Position numbers and translations under genes: made by a program. From NCBI RefSeq assembly GCF_000753795.1, contig NZ_JPEO01000007.1, positions 62,001-126,000 of the forward strand: DNA of 64,000 nt, in the 5' to 3' direction. Below, piece by piece: positions 53,937 through 63,682 of this stretch. A model generated the notes under the pieces. It had not been told where the DNA came from. It did no database searches and saw only the letters and a program-made list of their open reading frames with translations. The stretch's first letter is position 1. The number at the start of each line of letters is the position of its first letter. Origin of the DNA: Shewanella mangrovi. GTDB lineage: Bacteria; Pseudomonadota; Gammaproteobacteria; Enterobacterales; Shewanellaceae.

Positions 53937-55322
53937 TCAGTCCGGCGTAATATTCTGGTTAATTTTGAAAAAATTATCGGGGTCGTATTTTTTCTTAAGT
54001 TGCTTCAATTTCATATAGTTAGAACCGTAGGCAGATTCCGTCCGTTCCGACTCATCTTGGGTGAGGAAATTGACATAAGCTCCGCCACTCGCAAAAGGTT
54101 TGGTCTTGGCGAAAAACTCACGCGCCCAGGTAATGCAAGCCTGATCATCCGCTGCATCATCCCAACGCCCATGCACGTTCATCACATAATTGGCGTCGCG
54201 GCTGGAATATGCCATCGTATCTGCCGCCGCTTTCGCCGTTTCACAGCCGAGCGATGCGATAAATATTTCGCATTGAGCAGAAGGTAAGCTTGCCGCATAT
54301 TCAATGGCCGCATCGATAACACCTTCACTCAGATGTTCAAAGTTATGTGACTTCCAGTAATTTCGTGCACCCGGCGTCAGCAGAGGATCAAACGCCTGTT
54401 GCCAAGCACAAAATGGCTGAACACCAATATGCTCACCGTAGGCCGTTGCAAAACTACGTAATGGTGCGATCAGTTTTTCACCGTCGGCAGGATCGCCGGC
54501 ATAGCACAGTGCCAATACGATAATCTCTTTCCCATGAACCTCCTCAGGTAAAAACGGCAAAGGTGGCGCTTTACGGGCAACCATCCACACACTGAGTTCA
54601 GCCGGTGCCGTTTCGGTAAAACGTGCAAACTGCGTTATCACAGATTTCGCCTGTTCAAATGGAAACGCAATGAGGCCGCTGAGGACTTCTGGCCCAAGCG
54701 GATGAAGCTGAAACTCAAATTGCGTGACAATACCAAAGTTGCCACCGCCTCCACGTAAGCCCCAGAACAGATCGGCATTCTCTGTATCACTAGCATGCAG
54801 TAAGCGGCCATCTGCGGTCACCACATCGGCAGACAACAGATTATCGATAGTCATTCCGAACTTACGGCTTAGCCAACCAAAACCACCGCCAAGTGTTAAT
54901 CCCGCAATACCGGTAGTTGAGTTAATCCCAACAGGCGTCGCCAACCCGTGTGCCTGAGTAGCTTTATCAACGTCTTCAAGCGTACAGCCGGGAGACACCA
55001 ACGCGCGGCGAGTCTGTGCATCCACGTTGACGTCTTTTAACAAGGATAAATCTATCATCATCGCATCATCACAGATGGCATTGCCTGCAATGTTATGGCC
55101 GCCACCACGTACTGATACCAATAACTTGTGCTGACGGGCAAACTTAACTGCTGCCATCACATCATTTGCACCTGTACAACGGGCGATAATGGCGGGTTTG
55201 CGATCAATCATCGCGTTCCAAATTTGCCGAACCTCATCATAGTCTGGGTCGTTTGGGGTCACAATTGTGCCGTGGAAGTGCTGTTTGAAATCATCGATTT
55301 CACGTGTTTGAAGGGTGTTCAT
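53937..55322 (-). CDS. FAD-linked oxidase, BBE type
   Basis: 461 residues. A PCMH-type FAD-binding domain (about 35-215) has RGGGHNIAG, whose histidine is the usual 8-alpha covalent FAD link, and TGIAGLTLGGGFGWLSRKFG. The C-terminal berberine-bridge-enzyme segment is YVNFLTQDESERTESAYGSNYMKLKQLKKKYDPDNFFKINQNI. The second covalent cysteine of bicovalent members is not seen in its usual place. Such enzymes oxidise sugars, alkaloids or polyketides with oxygen; the substrate here is unknown. AGGA lies about eight bases before ATG 55322. It is a single gene. Confidence 0.9.
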   Translation of the reverse strand: MNTLQTREIDDFKQHFHGTIVTPNDPDYDEVRQIWNAMIDRKPAIIARCTGANDVMAAVKFARQHKLLVSVRGGGHNIAGNAICDDAMMIDLSLLKDVNVDAQTRRALVSPGCTLEDVDKATQAHGLATPVGINSTTGIAGLTLGGGFGWLSRKFGMTIDNLLSADVVTADGRLLHASDTENADLFWGLRGGGGNFGIVTQFEFQLHPLGPEVLSGLIAFPFEQAKSVITQFARFTETAPAELSVWMVARKAPPLPFLPEEVHGKEIIVLALCYAGDPADGEKLIAPLRSFATAYGEHIGVQPFCAWQQAFDPLLTPGARNYWKSHNFEHLSEGVIDAAIEYAASLPSAQCEIFIASLGCETAKAAADTMAYSSRDANYVMNVHGRWDDAADDQACITWAREFFAKTKPFASGGAYVNFLTQDESERTESAYGSNYMKLKQLKKKYDPDNFFKINQNITPD

Positions 55323-55646
55323 TCGATTGTCCTCTCATGTTACACATGAGTGTTCACGAACATGGAATCTTGCTAATTCGAACTGCGTTCAGAGTACTCA
55401 TCACTAGATGTTTTTAGCTTGGTTCTGAGATAGTCCCAACAACGAACTAAGAACTGTTTGAATTTTTAGCCTAGCAGAAAGCCACTATTTCATTAGGTTT
55501 TTGTCAGTGTTCCGATCAGTTACTCTCAAGCGTTATCAACTAACCGCTTAACGTTTTTCACATTTTCGTTTGTTCACTGCTGATGTTGTACTATCGATAC
55601 TGGATAATATGTTGAGGAAACAAGCAAATCGGTCATGGAGAGCAAC
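55323..55646. other. Divergent intergenic region between oxidase and patatin genes
   Basis: Contains an inverted repeat CATGTT (55336-55341) and AACATG (55359-55364) spaced by 17 bases, 14 bases upstream of the oxidase start. It could be an operator for either gene. I see nothing else definite in the remaining bases. Confidence 0.4.
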
Positions 55647-56684
55647 ATGCAATATCCATTTAAAAATCTTGTATTTGAAGGCGGCGGCGTAAAAGGCATC
55701 GCCTATGTCGGCGCGTTAACCATCCTCGAACAACGCAATATCATGCCGAATATTGAACGTATCGGCGGTACCTCAGCAGGCGCTATTAATGCTGTGTTAC
55801 TTGGGCTCGGTTATTCGCTTGATGAGACCCGAAGACTGCTTTGGTCGCTGGATTTTAACCAGTTTATGGATGATTCATGGGGCATCGTCCGTGACAGCCA
55901 ACGACTATTAGATGAGTTTGGTTGGTATAAGGGTGACTTCTTTCGCCAATGGATAGCTGAGCTGATTGCCGCCAAAACGGGCAACGGTGAATCAACCTTT
56001 GCTGACGTGCATGCTATGCGTGCAACTCATGGATTCAAAGCACTCTATTTCGTTTGCACTAACCTCGCCACCTCGTTCTCAGAAGTGTTTTCGTTTGAAC
56101 ATACGCCAACGATCGCTATCGCTGATGCAGTCAGGATTTCAATGTCGATTCCGCTCTTTTTTGCGGCTAAACGTAACCCGCAAGGCGATGTAATGGTGGA
56201 TGGGGGTTTGCTAAATAATTACCCTATCAAACTGTTTGATCGTAGCTGCTATGTCGATGCGGCTAAATGCCGTCAAACCGATTACTATCAGCGCTTGAAT
56301 CGCCAACAAGCCGCCTCCAATGCGGCAGCCAATTACATCTACAACCATGAAACATTAGGGTTTCGTCTTGATAGTAAAGAAGAAATCGCGGTAGTTCAGG
56401 ATCCGTCACAAGCGGTTCACCGTCAAATCACCCACTTTTTTGACTACACCTGGGCACTGATACGTACTGTGTTAGAAGCTCAGCAAAATGCCCACTTGCA
56501 CAGTGATGACTGGGCGCGCACCGTTTATATCGACACTCTTGGGGTGAACACCACAGACTTCGATATTAGCGATGAACTCAAACAAGCGTTGCTCGACTCA
56601 GGGCGCCAAGGTGCTGAACAATTTTTGGCTTGGTATGATAACGCCACACCTAAACCCAATAAGCCAGATATTGTCTCCCGCTAG
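55647..56684 (+). CDS. Patatin-like phospholipase
   Basis: 345 residues, no signal peptide. The oxyanion loop EGGGVKG (11-17), nucleophile elbow GTSAG (S43) and DGG (D185) give an intact Ser-Asp catalytic dyad. It should hydrolyse acyl esters of phospholipids or neutral lipids. Second-half residues (HFFDYTWALIRTVLEAQQ) form a helical cap. I choose ATG 55647, as GGAG lies six bases upstream, over ATG 55635. No cyclase, immunity or secretion gene accompanies it, so neither a CBASS effector nor a type VI effector can be argued. The stop is 18 bases from the convergent RND permease stop. Confidence 0.92.
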   Translation: MQYPFKNLVFEGGGVKGIAYVGALTILEQRNIMPNIERIGGTSAGAINAVLLGLGYSLDETRRLLWSLDFNQFMDDSWGIVRDSQRLLDEFGWYKGDFFRQWIAELIAAKTGNGESTFADVHAMRATHGFKALYFVCTNLATSFSEVFSFEHTPTIAIADAVRISMSIPLFFAAKRNPQGDVMVDGGLLNNYPIKLFDRSCYVDAAKCRQTDYYQRLNRQQAASNAAANYIYNHETLGFRLDSKEEIAVVQDPSQAVHRQITHFFDYTWALIRTVLEAQQNAHLHSDDWARTVYIDTLGVNTTDFDISDELKQALLDSGRQGAEQFLAWYDNATPKPNKPDIVSR

Positions 56685-56702
56685 CTCTCCAAGCGGTGCC
56701 GA

Positions 56703-59700
56703 TTAATGGCCAATATGTTGCACTTCACTTAACTCCTGCTCCAGCCGTTTACTTTCGTCTGCACGCGGCTTTGTAAAACGCGCTAGGGCAAGATACAGCA
56801 CTGGCGTGAGGTAGAGGGTAAACACCACAGCAATCCCCAATCCACCAAACACCACCCAACCGATGGCATTGCGCGCCTCCGCGCCAGCGCCCGTTGAGAG
56901 AATTAACGGCAAACCGCCCAAGATAGTCGAAAACAATGTCATGGCTATTGCCCGTAAGCGAATATGGGCCGCCTTTTCGACCGCCTCTCGCACGGCCAAT
57001 CCCTGATCGCGCAGTTGATCTGCAAACTCCACCAACAAAATAGAGTTCTTGGCTAGCAGGCCAATCAACATCACCAGACCAATCTGCGAATAGATATTAA
57101 TCGAGGTATTGGTTAAGAACAGTGCCAACAGGGCTGCGGCGATGCCGAACGGCACAGTCAACATCACGACAATGGCACTGTTTAAACTCTCAAATTGCGC
57201 CGCAAGTACCAGTAACACGATGATAAATGCCAGCAGGTAGGTGAGCATCACCTCATGCGCAGTTTCTTCAAACGTCAACGCTTCGCCTAAAAACAACATG
57301 CCGATATTGTCAGGCAAGGTCCGGTCAGCAAGCTCGCGAATATGCATAACTGCTTGGTCAATTGGAAAATCATCTGGCAGATCCATCTCCAGAGTAATCG
57401 CACGGCGCTGCGCCTGCCGATTAAGTTCAGCTGCAACTCCCTCTTCAGAGATGGTTGCTAAACTCGACAACGGCACTAACTGACCTGATTGCGAGCCAAC
57501 ATAAAGATTCGACAGATCGCTGGGGTCGTTTATCGCGCCGTTATGCGCTTGTAACATGATCGGAATCGACTGGTCGCCGACATTCAAATCGGCAATATCA
57601 TCGCCGTTAATCGCGACTCTCAAAGTGGAAGAGATATCAGACAGTGGCACGCCCAACTCTTCCGCACGGCGGCGGTCAATATTCACCCGCAGCTGCGGTT
57701 GTGTGGGTTTGTAGCCAATATCAGGCGTACCCAGTTGCGGGAGATTTTGCTCAATTTCACGACTAAAATCGAGCGCAGCGGCGTAGATTGCGGCATAGTT
57801 TTCACCGGTCAGCGCCAGTTGCAAACCGCCTCCCTGCCCGCGCAAATTCAAACTATTAGCGCCAAACGCACGCGCAGGTGCGCCTGGAATTGCAGCTAAC
57901 GGCCCACGAATTTTATCAATAATGTCTTGCTGCGATTCTTCACGCTCATCCCAATGTTTCAGCGGCGCGGTAATAAACACGATATTCGGATCCCATTGCC
58001 CAACCACGGAGTAGATGGAATCAATTTCGCCCTTATCGACATAGGGCAGCAAAATATCTTCCATTTTGCGCGCTTGCCGTTCCATAAAATTAAGACCGAC
58101 GCCATCGGGGCCGCGGGCGAAGATACGTATGGTGCCACGGTCTTCTGTCGGCAATAGCTCATTCTGTAATTGGGTGTAAAGTAGCGCCGCAGCGCCCGCT
58201 GCCAGCACTGAGCCAAAGAAGGCAAGCCATGCGTGGTTAAGCACCCACTGCAAACTCGCTTGATAACCATTGAGTAACCGTGTGCCAAGGCGACTAAATA
58301 GCCCATTTTTATCATGTTGCTCTTTAGGTAATCGTGCAGTTAAGGCGGGCACCAACGACAATGCCACAAACGATGAAATGATAACGGCACCAGCCAACAC
58401 GCCCCCAAATTCACGGAATAGGCGCCCTGCTGTTGACGGCAAAAATGCAATCGGAATAAACACGGCGGCGAGCACCGCCGTCGTCGCCACAACGGCAAAG
58501 AAGACTTCGCGACTGCCCACAACCGCAGCCGCACGTGCGCCCAATCCCATCGCTCGCCGCCGCTGTACGTTTTCAGACACGACAATCGCATCGTCAACGA
58601 TAAGCCCGGTCGCCAGTACCAACGCCAGAAGCGTTAAGATATTGATGGAAAATCCCAACATCCAAATAATCGCGATAGAACCAATCAGCGCCACCGGAAT
58701 GGACAATGCGGGGACAATTGTTGCCCGCCAGGAGCCAATGAAGATCCACAGGGTGAGGATCACCAACAGCACAGTCAACACCAAACTGGTGATCACTTCT
58801 TTCACGGAATCACGAATAAATTCAGCATCATCGGAGGTGACTTGAAAGTGAAGCTTAGGAAAGCGAGTTTTTAACCGCTCCACCATCGCGAGCACTTCAT
58901 CTGAAATCTCAATGGTGTTTGAACGTGCTTGTCGAATGATTTCAACGCCGATAATAGGTTTGCCATCAAGCCTTACGATCGAATTGGCATCAGCGGGGCC
59001 GAAGTACACCGAAGCGACATCACCAATACGAATATCGCCACGCACGACAATGTTTTCTACTTGCTCGGCGGTCACAGAAGTGGCATCGGCACGCACAATC
59101 AATTGTTGGTCAGTAGAACGTAAACTCCCGGCGGGTACGTCAAATGGCGCCTGCTCCAGCACATTTGCAACATCGGTCACCGCTAAGTTAAAACTGGTCA
59201 GCCGCAGCGGATCGAGCATCACTCGCAGCACACGCTCGCGATCGCCGTTTAAGCGCACATCGGCAACGCCCGGAATACTGAGAAATTGCGGTGCTAAGTC
59301 GACATCCACGACTTCCGTCAACTCTTCGAGTTCCATTTCATCGCTCGAGATTGCCAGACTTACCGCACTGGTCGCGTCATTATCCGCTTTAATAATTGAT
59401 AATTGTTCTACATCATCTGGGAGTTCACGTTGCACACGGCTGACCGATTCGCGGGTTTCATTGGCGGCATTATCCAGATCAATGCCGGGGCGGAATTCAA
59501 CCACGACCCGCGCGTTACCCTCTTCGCTTTGCGCGCGAATGCTCTTCACACCACTGACACGTGCCGCAGCCCCTTCCAGAATGCTGGTGACTTCGGTATC
59601 GACTGTTTCGGGAGAGCCACCGGGAAAGTTGGCCCGTACCGTAACGATGGGGCGATCGACATCGGGCAACTCACGGACTTCTACGCCATTTATCGCCGCA

Positions 59701-59804
59701 AAGCCGGCAATGATAATCAGCAAATTAAGCACCACAACCAACACCGGACGACGAATTGAGAGTGATGGCAGATCGCTAGTTTGCAGGTAATGTTGCAGGC
59801 TCAT
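56703..59804 (-). CDS. RND efflux transporter permease, HAE1 family
   Basis: 1,033 residues, complete. It begins with LPSLSIRRPVLVVVLNLLIIIAG and has two large periplasmic loops and about twelve transmembrane helices. The helix-4 motif LATGLIVDDAIVVSENVQRRR carries the proton-relay aspartates. The second half has LLAKNSILLVEFADQLRD. It pairs with the adaptor gene immediately upstream; stop and start share one base (TGATG). I use ATG 59804, preceded by GGAG, rather than the TTG one codon earlier. Substrate and outer-membrane partner are unknown. It is clearly diverged from the pump at the left edge of the window. Confidence 0.94.
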   Translation of the reverse strand: MSLQHYLQTSDLPSLSIRRPVLVVVLNLLIIIAGFAAINGVEVRELPDVDRPIVTVRANFPGGSPETVDTEVTSILEGAAARVSGVKSIRAQSEEGNARVVVEFRPGIDLDNAANETRESVSRVQRELPDDVEQLSIIKADNDATSAVSLAISSDEMELEELTEVVDVDLAPQFLSIPGVADVRLNGDRERVLRVMLDPLRLTSFNLAVTDVANVLEQAPFDVPAGSLRSTDQQLIVRADATSVTAEQVENIVVRGDIRIGDVASVYFGPADANSIVRLDGKPIIGVEIIRQARSNTIEISDEVLAMVERLKTRFPKLHFQVTSDDAEFIRDSVKEVITSLVLTVLLVILTLWIFIGSWRATIVPALSIPVALIGSIAIIWMLGFSINILTLLALVLATGLIVDDAIVVSENVQRRRAMGLGARAAAVVGSREVFFAVVATTAVLAAVFIPIAFLPSTAGRLFREFGGVLAGAVIISSFVALSLVPALTARLPKEQHDKNGLFSRLGTRLLNGYQASLQWVLNHAWLAFFGSVLAAGAAALLYTQLQNELLPTEDRGTIRIFARGPDGVGLNFMERQARKMEDILLPYVDKGEIDSIYSVVGQWDPNIVFITAPLKHWDEREESQQDIIDKIRGPLAAIPGAPARAFGANSLNLRGQGGGLQLALTGENYAAIYAAALDFSREIEQNLPQLGTPDIGYKPTQPQLRVNIDRRRAEELGVPLSDISSTLRVAINGDDIADLNVGDQSIPIMLQAHNGAINDPSDLSNLYVGSQSGQLVPLSSLATISEEGVAAELNRQAQRRAITLEMDLPDDFPIDQAVMHIRELADRTLPDNIGMLFLGEALTFEETAHEVMLTYLLAFIIVLLVLAAQFESLNSAIVVMLTVPFGIAAALLALFLTNTSINIYSQIGLVMLIGLLAKNSILLVEFADQLRDQGLAVREAVEKAAHIRLRAIAMTLFSTILGGLPLILSTGAGAEARNAIGWVVFGGLGIAVVFTLYLTPVLYLALARFTKPRADESKRLEQELSEVQHIGH

Positions 59805-60838
59805 CAAAACTGCTCCTCAACCACTTTCACCGCCTGTCCTTCACGCAGATTCTGAATGCCTTCGGTAATCAGCAAAGTGTCCGCGCGAAGCTCTCCAGCC
59901 ACCAAAATGCGACCTTTCAGACGTTGCATAATTTGAATATCAACGCGTGTGGCATGCTGATTATCAACAACCCAGACATAAGCGCCGGTTGCCCCCCATG
60001 ACAATGCCGCCTCGGGAATCCGCGCATATTCATCACCAACAATTTGCAGGCTAACTCGAAAACTCATGCCGGGACGGAAGTTATCGTCACGGTTATCAAT
60101 GATGGCACGCGCGCGAATGGTTCGACTGGCGACATAAATCCGTGAATCGAGCTGCGCAATTTTGGCGGGCAGTTGTTCCGCGCGATTATTCCAAGGACGC
60201 AATATAATTTCCGCATTCGACGCTAGCAGGTTAAAGGCGGTTTCAGGTGCTTGGAAGTTCACAAATAGGGCGTCACGGCTATCAATGCTGGTAATCGGCG
60301 TATTAATGCTGAGGCGATCGCCGACCTCAACATCGGTTAAGCCCACATAACCGCTAAATGGTGCACGCACGATGCGTTCTTCTAACTCAACTTGGGCTTC
60401 TTCAAGCGATACTTTGGCAAGATCGCGCTGAGTAATCGCATCATCAAGATCTGTTTGAGGCACCGCGCCCTGCTGGCGAATATCGGTTAAACGTTTAACG
60501 GTACGTTCAGCATCGGCCAACTGGATTTTGGCCCGTTCAAGCGCCACTTGTTGCCGTTTTGCGTAAAGTTGCACCAATGCTTGGCCTTCAGTTACTTTGT
60601 CACCAGGTTTAAAGTTCACCGCCACCACCCGTTCTGCCACCGCAGGATATAAGACGACTGATTTATCCGCTTCCGCAGTACCGACCATATCAACACGGGT
60701 AATTTCATGTTCAAAACTGATGTTTTTGGCAACCACCCTTTTCGCGGGCGCTTCGGCAGCGCTGAGATTAACAATGAAGAGAAATAAGCTGACGCCGAGC
60801 ATACGTGCGAGGAATTGGTGACTGAAGAGGTTCGGCAT
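59804..60838 (-). CDS. RND efflux periplasmic adaptor (membrane fusion protein)
   Basis: 344 residues. An N-terminal signal segment (about 1-28) is followed by barrel-sandwich halves flanking a helical hairpin (about 105-150; RVVAVNFKPGDKVTEGQALVQLY and RIVRAPFSGYVGLTDVEVGDRL) and a beta-barrel with DSRDALFVNFQAPE. AGGA precedes ATG 60838 by seven bases. Translationally coupled to the permease gene. Confidence 0.93.
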   Translation of the reverse strand: MPNLFSHQFLARMLGVSLFLFIVNLSAAEAPAKRVVAKNISFEHEITRVDMVGTAEADKSVVLYPAVAERVVAVNFKPGDKVTEGQALVQLYAKRQQVALERAKIQLADAERTVKRLTDIRQQGAVPQTDLDDAITQRDLAKVSLEEAQVELEERIVRAPFSGYVGLTDVEVGDRLSINTPITSIDSRDALFVNFQAPETAFNLLASNAEIILRPWNNRAEQLPAKIAQLDSRIYVASRTIRARAIIDNRDDNFRPGMSFRVSLQIVGDEYARIPEAALSWGATGAYVWVVDNQHATRVDIQIMQRLKGRILVAGELRADTLLITEGIQNLREGQAVKVVEEQF

Positions 60839-61162
60839 TAGGAGTCCTTTTCAAATGAGGCAATGCAAGCACGTTTGTGCGCTAATCCGTTCTTTTATCG
60901 CTGAAATACTAAGTGTAGCGGCTTTAATGTTAGACACTATTGGACGACAAGTGCTATTCGTTCGCGGAATCTTACTGACTCTAGCGGATATTCATTAAAT
61001 CCAAATTAAAATCAGTGTGTTAAACGAGATAGGCAAACCCGATAATGAAGCTAAGTTTGGATTGAAACAATCGAAGGGGTAATCCAAAAGATGACTAATC
61101 AAGGCAGCCACTGCTGCCATGATTGTTGGAGATTAGCTCAGAACAAGATGGTGAGCGTAGCG
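60839..61162. other. Intergenic region upstream of the second efflux operon
   Basis: About 320 bases with no convincing gene. A hairpin with arms GGCAGC (61103-61108) and GCTGCC (61113-61118), extendable with one mismatch, lies 45 bases beyond the LysR stop and may end that transcript, though it lacks a long T tract. Confidence 0.5.
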
Positions 61163-62047
61163 CTACTGACTCAGTACACTATCCCAATATGGCGGATTGC
61201 CAAAATAGCCATCAGCAAAATCCAAGAAGCTACGTACTTTGCTGGCCAGCAACTTACGATGCGGATACACCGCATATAATCCCAGCGGCTCAGGCTCAAG
61301 TTCCGGCAGCACTTGGATTAAACGGCCGTCCGCTAACGCAGCTCCAGCGATAAAGGTTGGCTGCAATGTAATTCCGGCCCCCGCAATTGCGGCCTGAACC
61401 AATACATCCCCATTGTTAGAAATCAGTGCATCGTGACCTTGCGGCCACAACGGATTTCGCTCCATATAGCTATAACTGAGAAATTGGTGTTGTTGCAAAT
61501 CATCAGCACTCTGCGGTGTACCGAATTCCGCTAAGTACGCTGGCGAAGCGCACATAACTAGACGGATCGGTGCCAGATACTTTGCGATTAATGATGAACT
61601 CTTCAGGTTGCCGATACGCAATGCCACATCAAAACCTTCTTCGATGATATCGACTTTGCGGTCATTAAGCTGAAGGTCCACGTCAACATGAGGGTAAGCA
61701 CGGCGAAAATCGCTCAATAGCCGCGCCATATGGGCGCTGGAAAACGAGACCGGCGCACTTATCCTAAGCAAGCCGCGCGCATCTTCCTGCAAATCACTTA
61801 GTTGATGATCTAAGTCATCAAAGTCGTCGAGCAGTTGTTGCGCCCGCTGAAAATAGCGCATGCCGGCCTCAGTTAAGTGCACTTTGCGCGTGGTGCGATT
61901 CACCAAGCGAATGCCAACGTTCTCCTCAAGTCGCGACACATATTTGCTCACTAGCTGTGGCGATAGCTGCAACCTGTCTGCCGCTTTGGTAAAGCTGTTT
62001 TCTGTTGCCACCATGGCAAAGGCACGTAAAACATCAATCCGATCCAT
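61163..62047 (-). CDS. LysR-family transcriptional regulator
   Basis: 294 residues. A winged helix-turn-helix (1-60; ENSFTKAADRLQLSPQLVSKYVSRLEENVGIRL) is followed by an effector-binding domain of the CrgA/DmlR-like group (LLRISAPVSFSSAHMARLL, DVALRIGNLKSSSLIAKYL). It is divergent from doxX with 140 bases between starts and an 8-bp-arm dyad in the gap. It probably controls the doxX / hydroquinone reductase / dioxygenase operon; an aromatic or quinone signal would fit the targets. Confidence 0.93.
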   Translation of the reverse strand: MDRIDVLRAFAMVATENSFTKAADRLQLSPQLVSKYVSRLEENVGIRLVNRTTRKVHLTEAGMRYFQRAQQLLDDFDDLDHQLSDLQEDARGLLRISAPVSFSSAHMARLLSDFRRAYPHVDVDLQLNDRKVDIIEEGFDVALRIGNLKSSSLIAKYLAPIRLVMCASPAYLAEFGTPQSADDLQQHQFLSYSYMERNPLWPQGHDALISNNGDVLVQAAIAGAGITLQPTFIAGAALADGRLIQVLPELEPEPLGLYAVYPHRKLLASKVRSFLDFADGYFGNPPYWDSVLSQ

Positions 62048-62058
62048 CAGCCAACCCC

Positions 62059-62081
62059 ATTATAAATGCTGCGTTTATAAT
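62059..62081. promoter_or_regulatory. 23-bp dyad between LysR gene and doxX
   Basis: ATTATAAA (62059-62066) and TTTATAAT (62074-62081) flank a 7-base spacer. A -10-like TATAAT occurs in each orientation. It is a likely binding site of the adjacent LysR regulator, although the dyad is T-N13-A rather than the textbook T-N11-A spacing. Confidence 0.5.
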
Positions 62082-62187
62082 ATTGCGTTGTTAGCCATAT
62101 TAATCTTCGTCCTGTCACAAAGTAAAGTATCTCCAACGTCGAGAGACACCCGAAAACAGCAAGTTTTAAACACTTTGGAGAAACATC

Positions 62188-62637
62188 ATGAAATCACAAT
62201 TACTGAACAAATTATTCGCCACCAACGCTGGCGTAGCATCATTGGTTTTGCGAGTACCTGTTGGCATCATCTTGGCGGCACACGGTTCACAAAAACTATT
62301 TGGCTGGTTTGGCGGCTATGGCTTAGAAGGCACCGGTCAATGGATGGCAAGCCTAGGGATGACACCAGGTTACTTGATGGCATTACTTGCCGGTAGCGCT
62401 GAGTTCTTTGGTGGCTTAGCACTGGTGCTAGGACTTTTGACCCGCCCAGCAGCACTGGTTGCCGCCTTTACCATGCTGATGGCCATCCTGTCGGTCCATA
62501 TATCTAACGGTCTGTTCCTTGCCAACAACGGTTACGAATACGCATTGGCACTGATGGTGGCGCTACTGACGCTGGCAATACAAGGAAGCGGTCGTTTCTC
62601 GGTAGACAGCAAAATTGCAGCACGTCTAGCACGCTAA
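62188..62637 (+). CDS. DoxX-family membrane protein
   Basis: 149 residues with four transmembrane helices. RVPVGIILAAHGSQKLFGWFGGYGLEGTGQWM and AGSAEFFGGLALVLGLLTRPAAL are typical DoxX/YqjF motifs. Its E. coli relative yqjF precedes yqjG and responds to aromatic breakdown products. The biochemical role is unclear; a quinone or redox partner function has been proposed for the family. GGAGA precedes ATG 62188. Confidence 0.9.
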   Translation: MKSQLLNKLFATNAGVASLVLRVPVGIILAAHGSQKLFGWFGGYGLEGTGQWMASLGMTPGYLMALLAGSAEFFGGLALVLGLLTRPAALVAAFTMLMAILSVHISNGLFLANNGYEYALALMVALLTLAIQGSGRFSVDSKIAARLAR

Positions 62638-62711
62638 TGTCAAAACGTTAACCAAATTTCCATGTGAAGGGCTCTGCTGCTAGAGCCCTGCGATTTACCA
62701 AGGAGCAGATT

Positions 62712-63641
62712 ATGTTAGTAGATGGTGTATGGACAGAAGATTGGCAACCGGTGCAAGCAAAAGATAAGCAAGGCCGATTTATTCGCCAGACCTCTTCATT
62801 TCGCAACTGGATTACCGCCGATGGTAGCTCCGGATTTAAAGCAGAAAAAGGCCGCTACCACCTCTATGTTGGCTATATCTGCCCTTGGGCATCCAGAACC
62901 CTAATGGCGAGAGCGTTAAAAGGATTAACCGACTACATTGACGTCACGGTAGTCAATCCGCGCTTGTCTGATCAAGGGTGGCAATTTGGTGGCTTTAATG
63001 GCGCAGATGCGGATCCGCTTAATGGCGCGGCATTTATTCATCAGTTATACACCAAAGCCGATCCTCACTTTACCGGGCGCGCAACCGTTCCAGTGTTATG
63101 GGATAAAAAGACCCAAACCATTGTCAATAATGAGTCAGCAGATATTGTGCGCATGTTCAACAGTGCGTTTATCGAGCACGTGCAACAAGGACCAGACTTG
63201 TATCCACAAGATTTGGCTAAGAATATCGACACGCTCAATGAAGAGATGTATAACTCACTGAATAATGGAGTATATCAAGCAGGATTCGCTACAACTCAAG
63301 CAGCCTACCAAGAAGCATATCAAGCGGTATTTAGCACCCTCGATATGCTGGAGCAACGCCTCAGTGATGGCAGAGAATTCCTGTTTGGCGATCGGTTTAC
63401 CGAGTCAGATATCCGCTTATTTGTCACCTTGATCCGTTTTGATGCGGCCTACTATGGCTTATTCAAATGCAATCGAAATCAGATCAAAGAGATGCCTTAT
63501 CTGCACGCTTATATGCAACGAGTACTCGCGTTAGAAGGAATTAGCTCGACCGTTAATATTGAGCATATTAAGGCGGGGTATTACTCAATCAAAGCGCTGA
63601 ATCCTACCGGTATTGTACCAGTGGGCCCAGATAAGATTTAG
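62712..63641 (+). CDS. yqjG: Glutathionyl-hydroquinone reductase (xi-class GST), YqjG-like
   Basis: 309 residues. The catalytic cysteine sits in YVGYICPWASRT near residue 57. The thioredoxin-like domain has VPVLWDKKTQTIVNNESADI, and the helical domain has DIRLFVTLIRFDAAYYGLFKCN. It reduces glutathionyl-hydroquinones to free hydroquinones. I start at ATG 62712, with AAGGAG seven bases upstream; an in-frame extension to 62664 lacks such a site. It lies in an operon after doxX. Confidence 0.94.
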   Translation: MLVDGVWTEDWQPVQAKDKQGRFIRQTSSFRNWITADGSSGFKAEKGRYHLYVGYICPWASRTLMARALKGLTDYIDVTVVNPRLSDQGWQFGGFNGADADPLNGAAFIHQLYTKADPHFTGRATVPVLWDKKTQTIVNNESADIVRMFNSAFIEHVQQGPDLYPQDLAKNIDTLNEEMYNSLNNGVYQAGFATTQAAYQEAYQAVFSTLDMLEQRLSDGREFLFGDRFTESDIRLFVTLIRFDAAYYGLFKCNRNQIKEMPYLHAYMQRVLALEGISSTVNIEHIKAGYYSIKALNPTGIVPVGPDKI

Positions 63642-63682
63642 ACACCACTTCGTCAGCAACCGCATAATTTTTGGAGTAAGTT

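Noticed and set aside
55647..56684. Patatin-like protein as a CBASS or other phage-defence effector
   Set aside because: No nucleotide cyclase, ubiquitin-like or helicase gene adjoins it; its neighbours are an oxidase and an efflux pump.
58912..59790. 292-codon plus-strand frame opposite the RND permease gene
   Set aside because: A shadow of the permease gene in a GC-biased frame. Composition is Ser/Thr/Arg-rich with no domain, and the permease is complete on the other strand. The same holds for frames opposite the first permease (1047-2186) and opposite asmA (17555-18886).
61103..61118. Hairpin GGCAGC/GCTGCC as a confident terminator of the LysR gene
   Set aside because: Only six perfect pairs and no T run follow, so it is mentioned only as a weak possibility.
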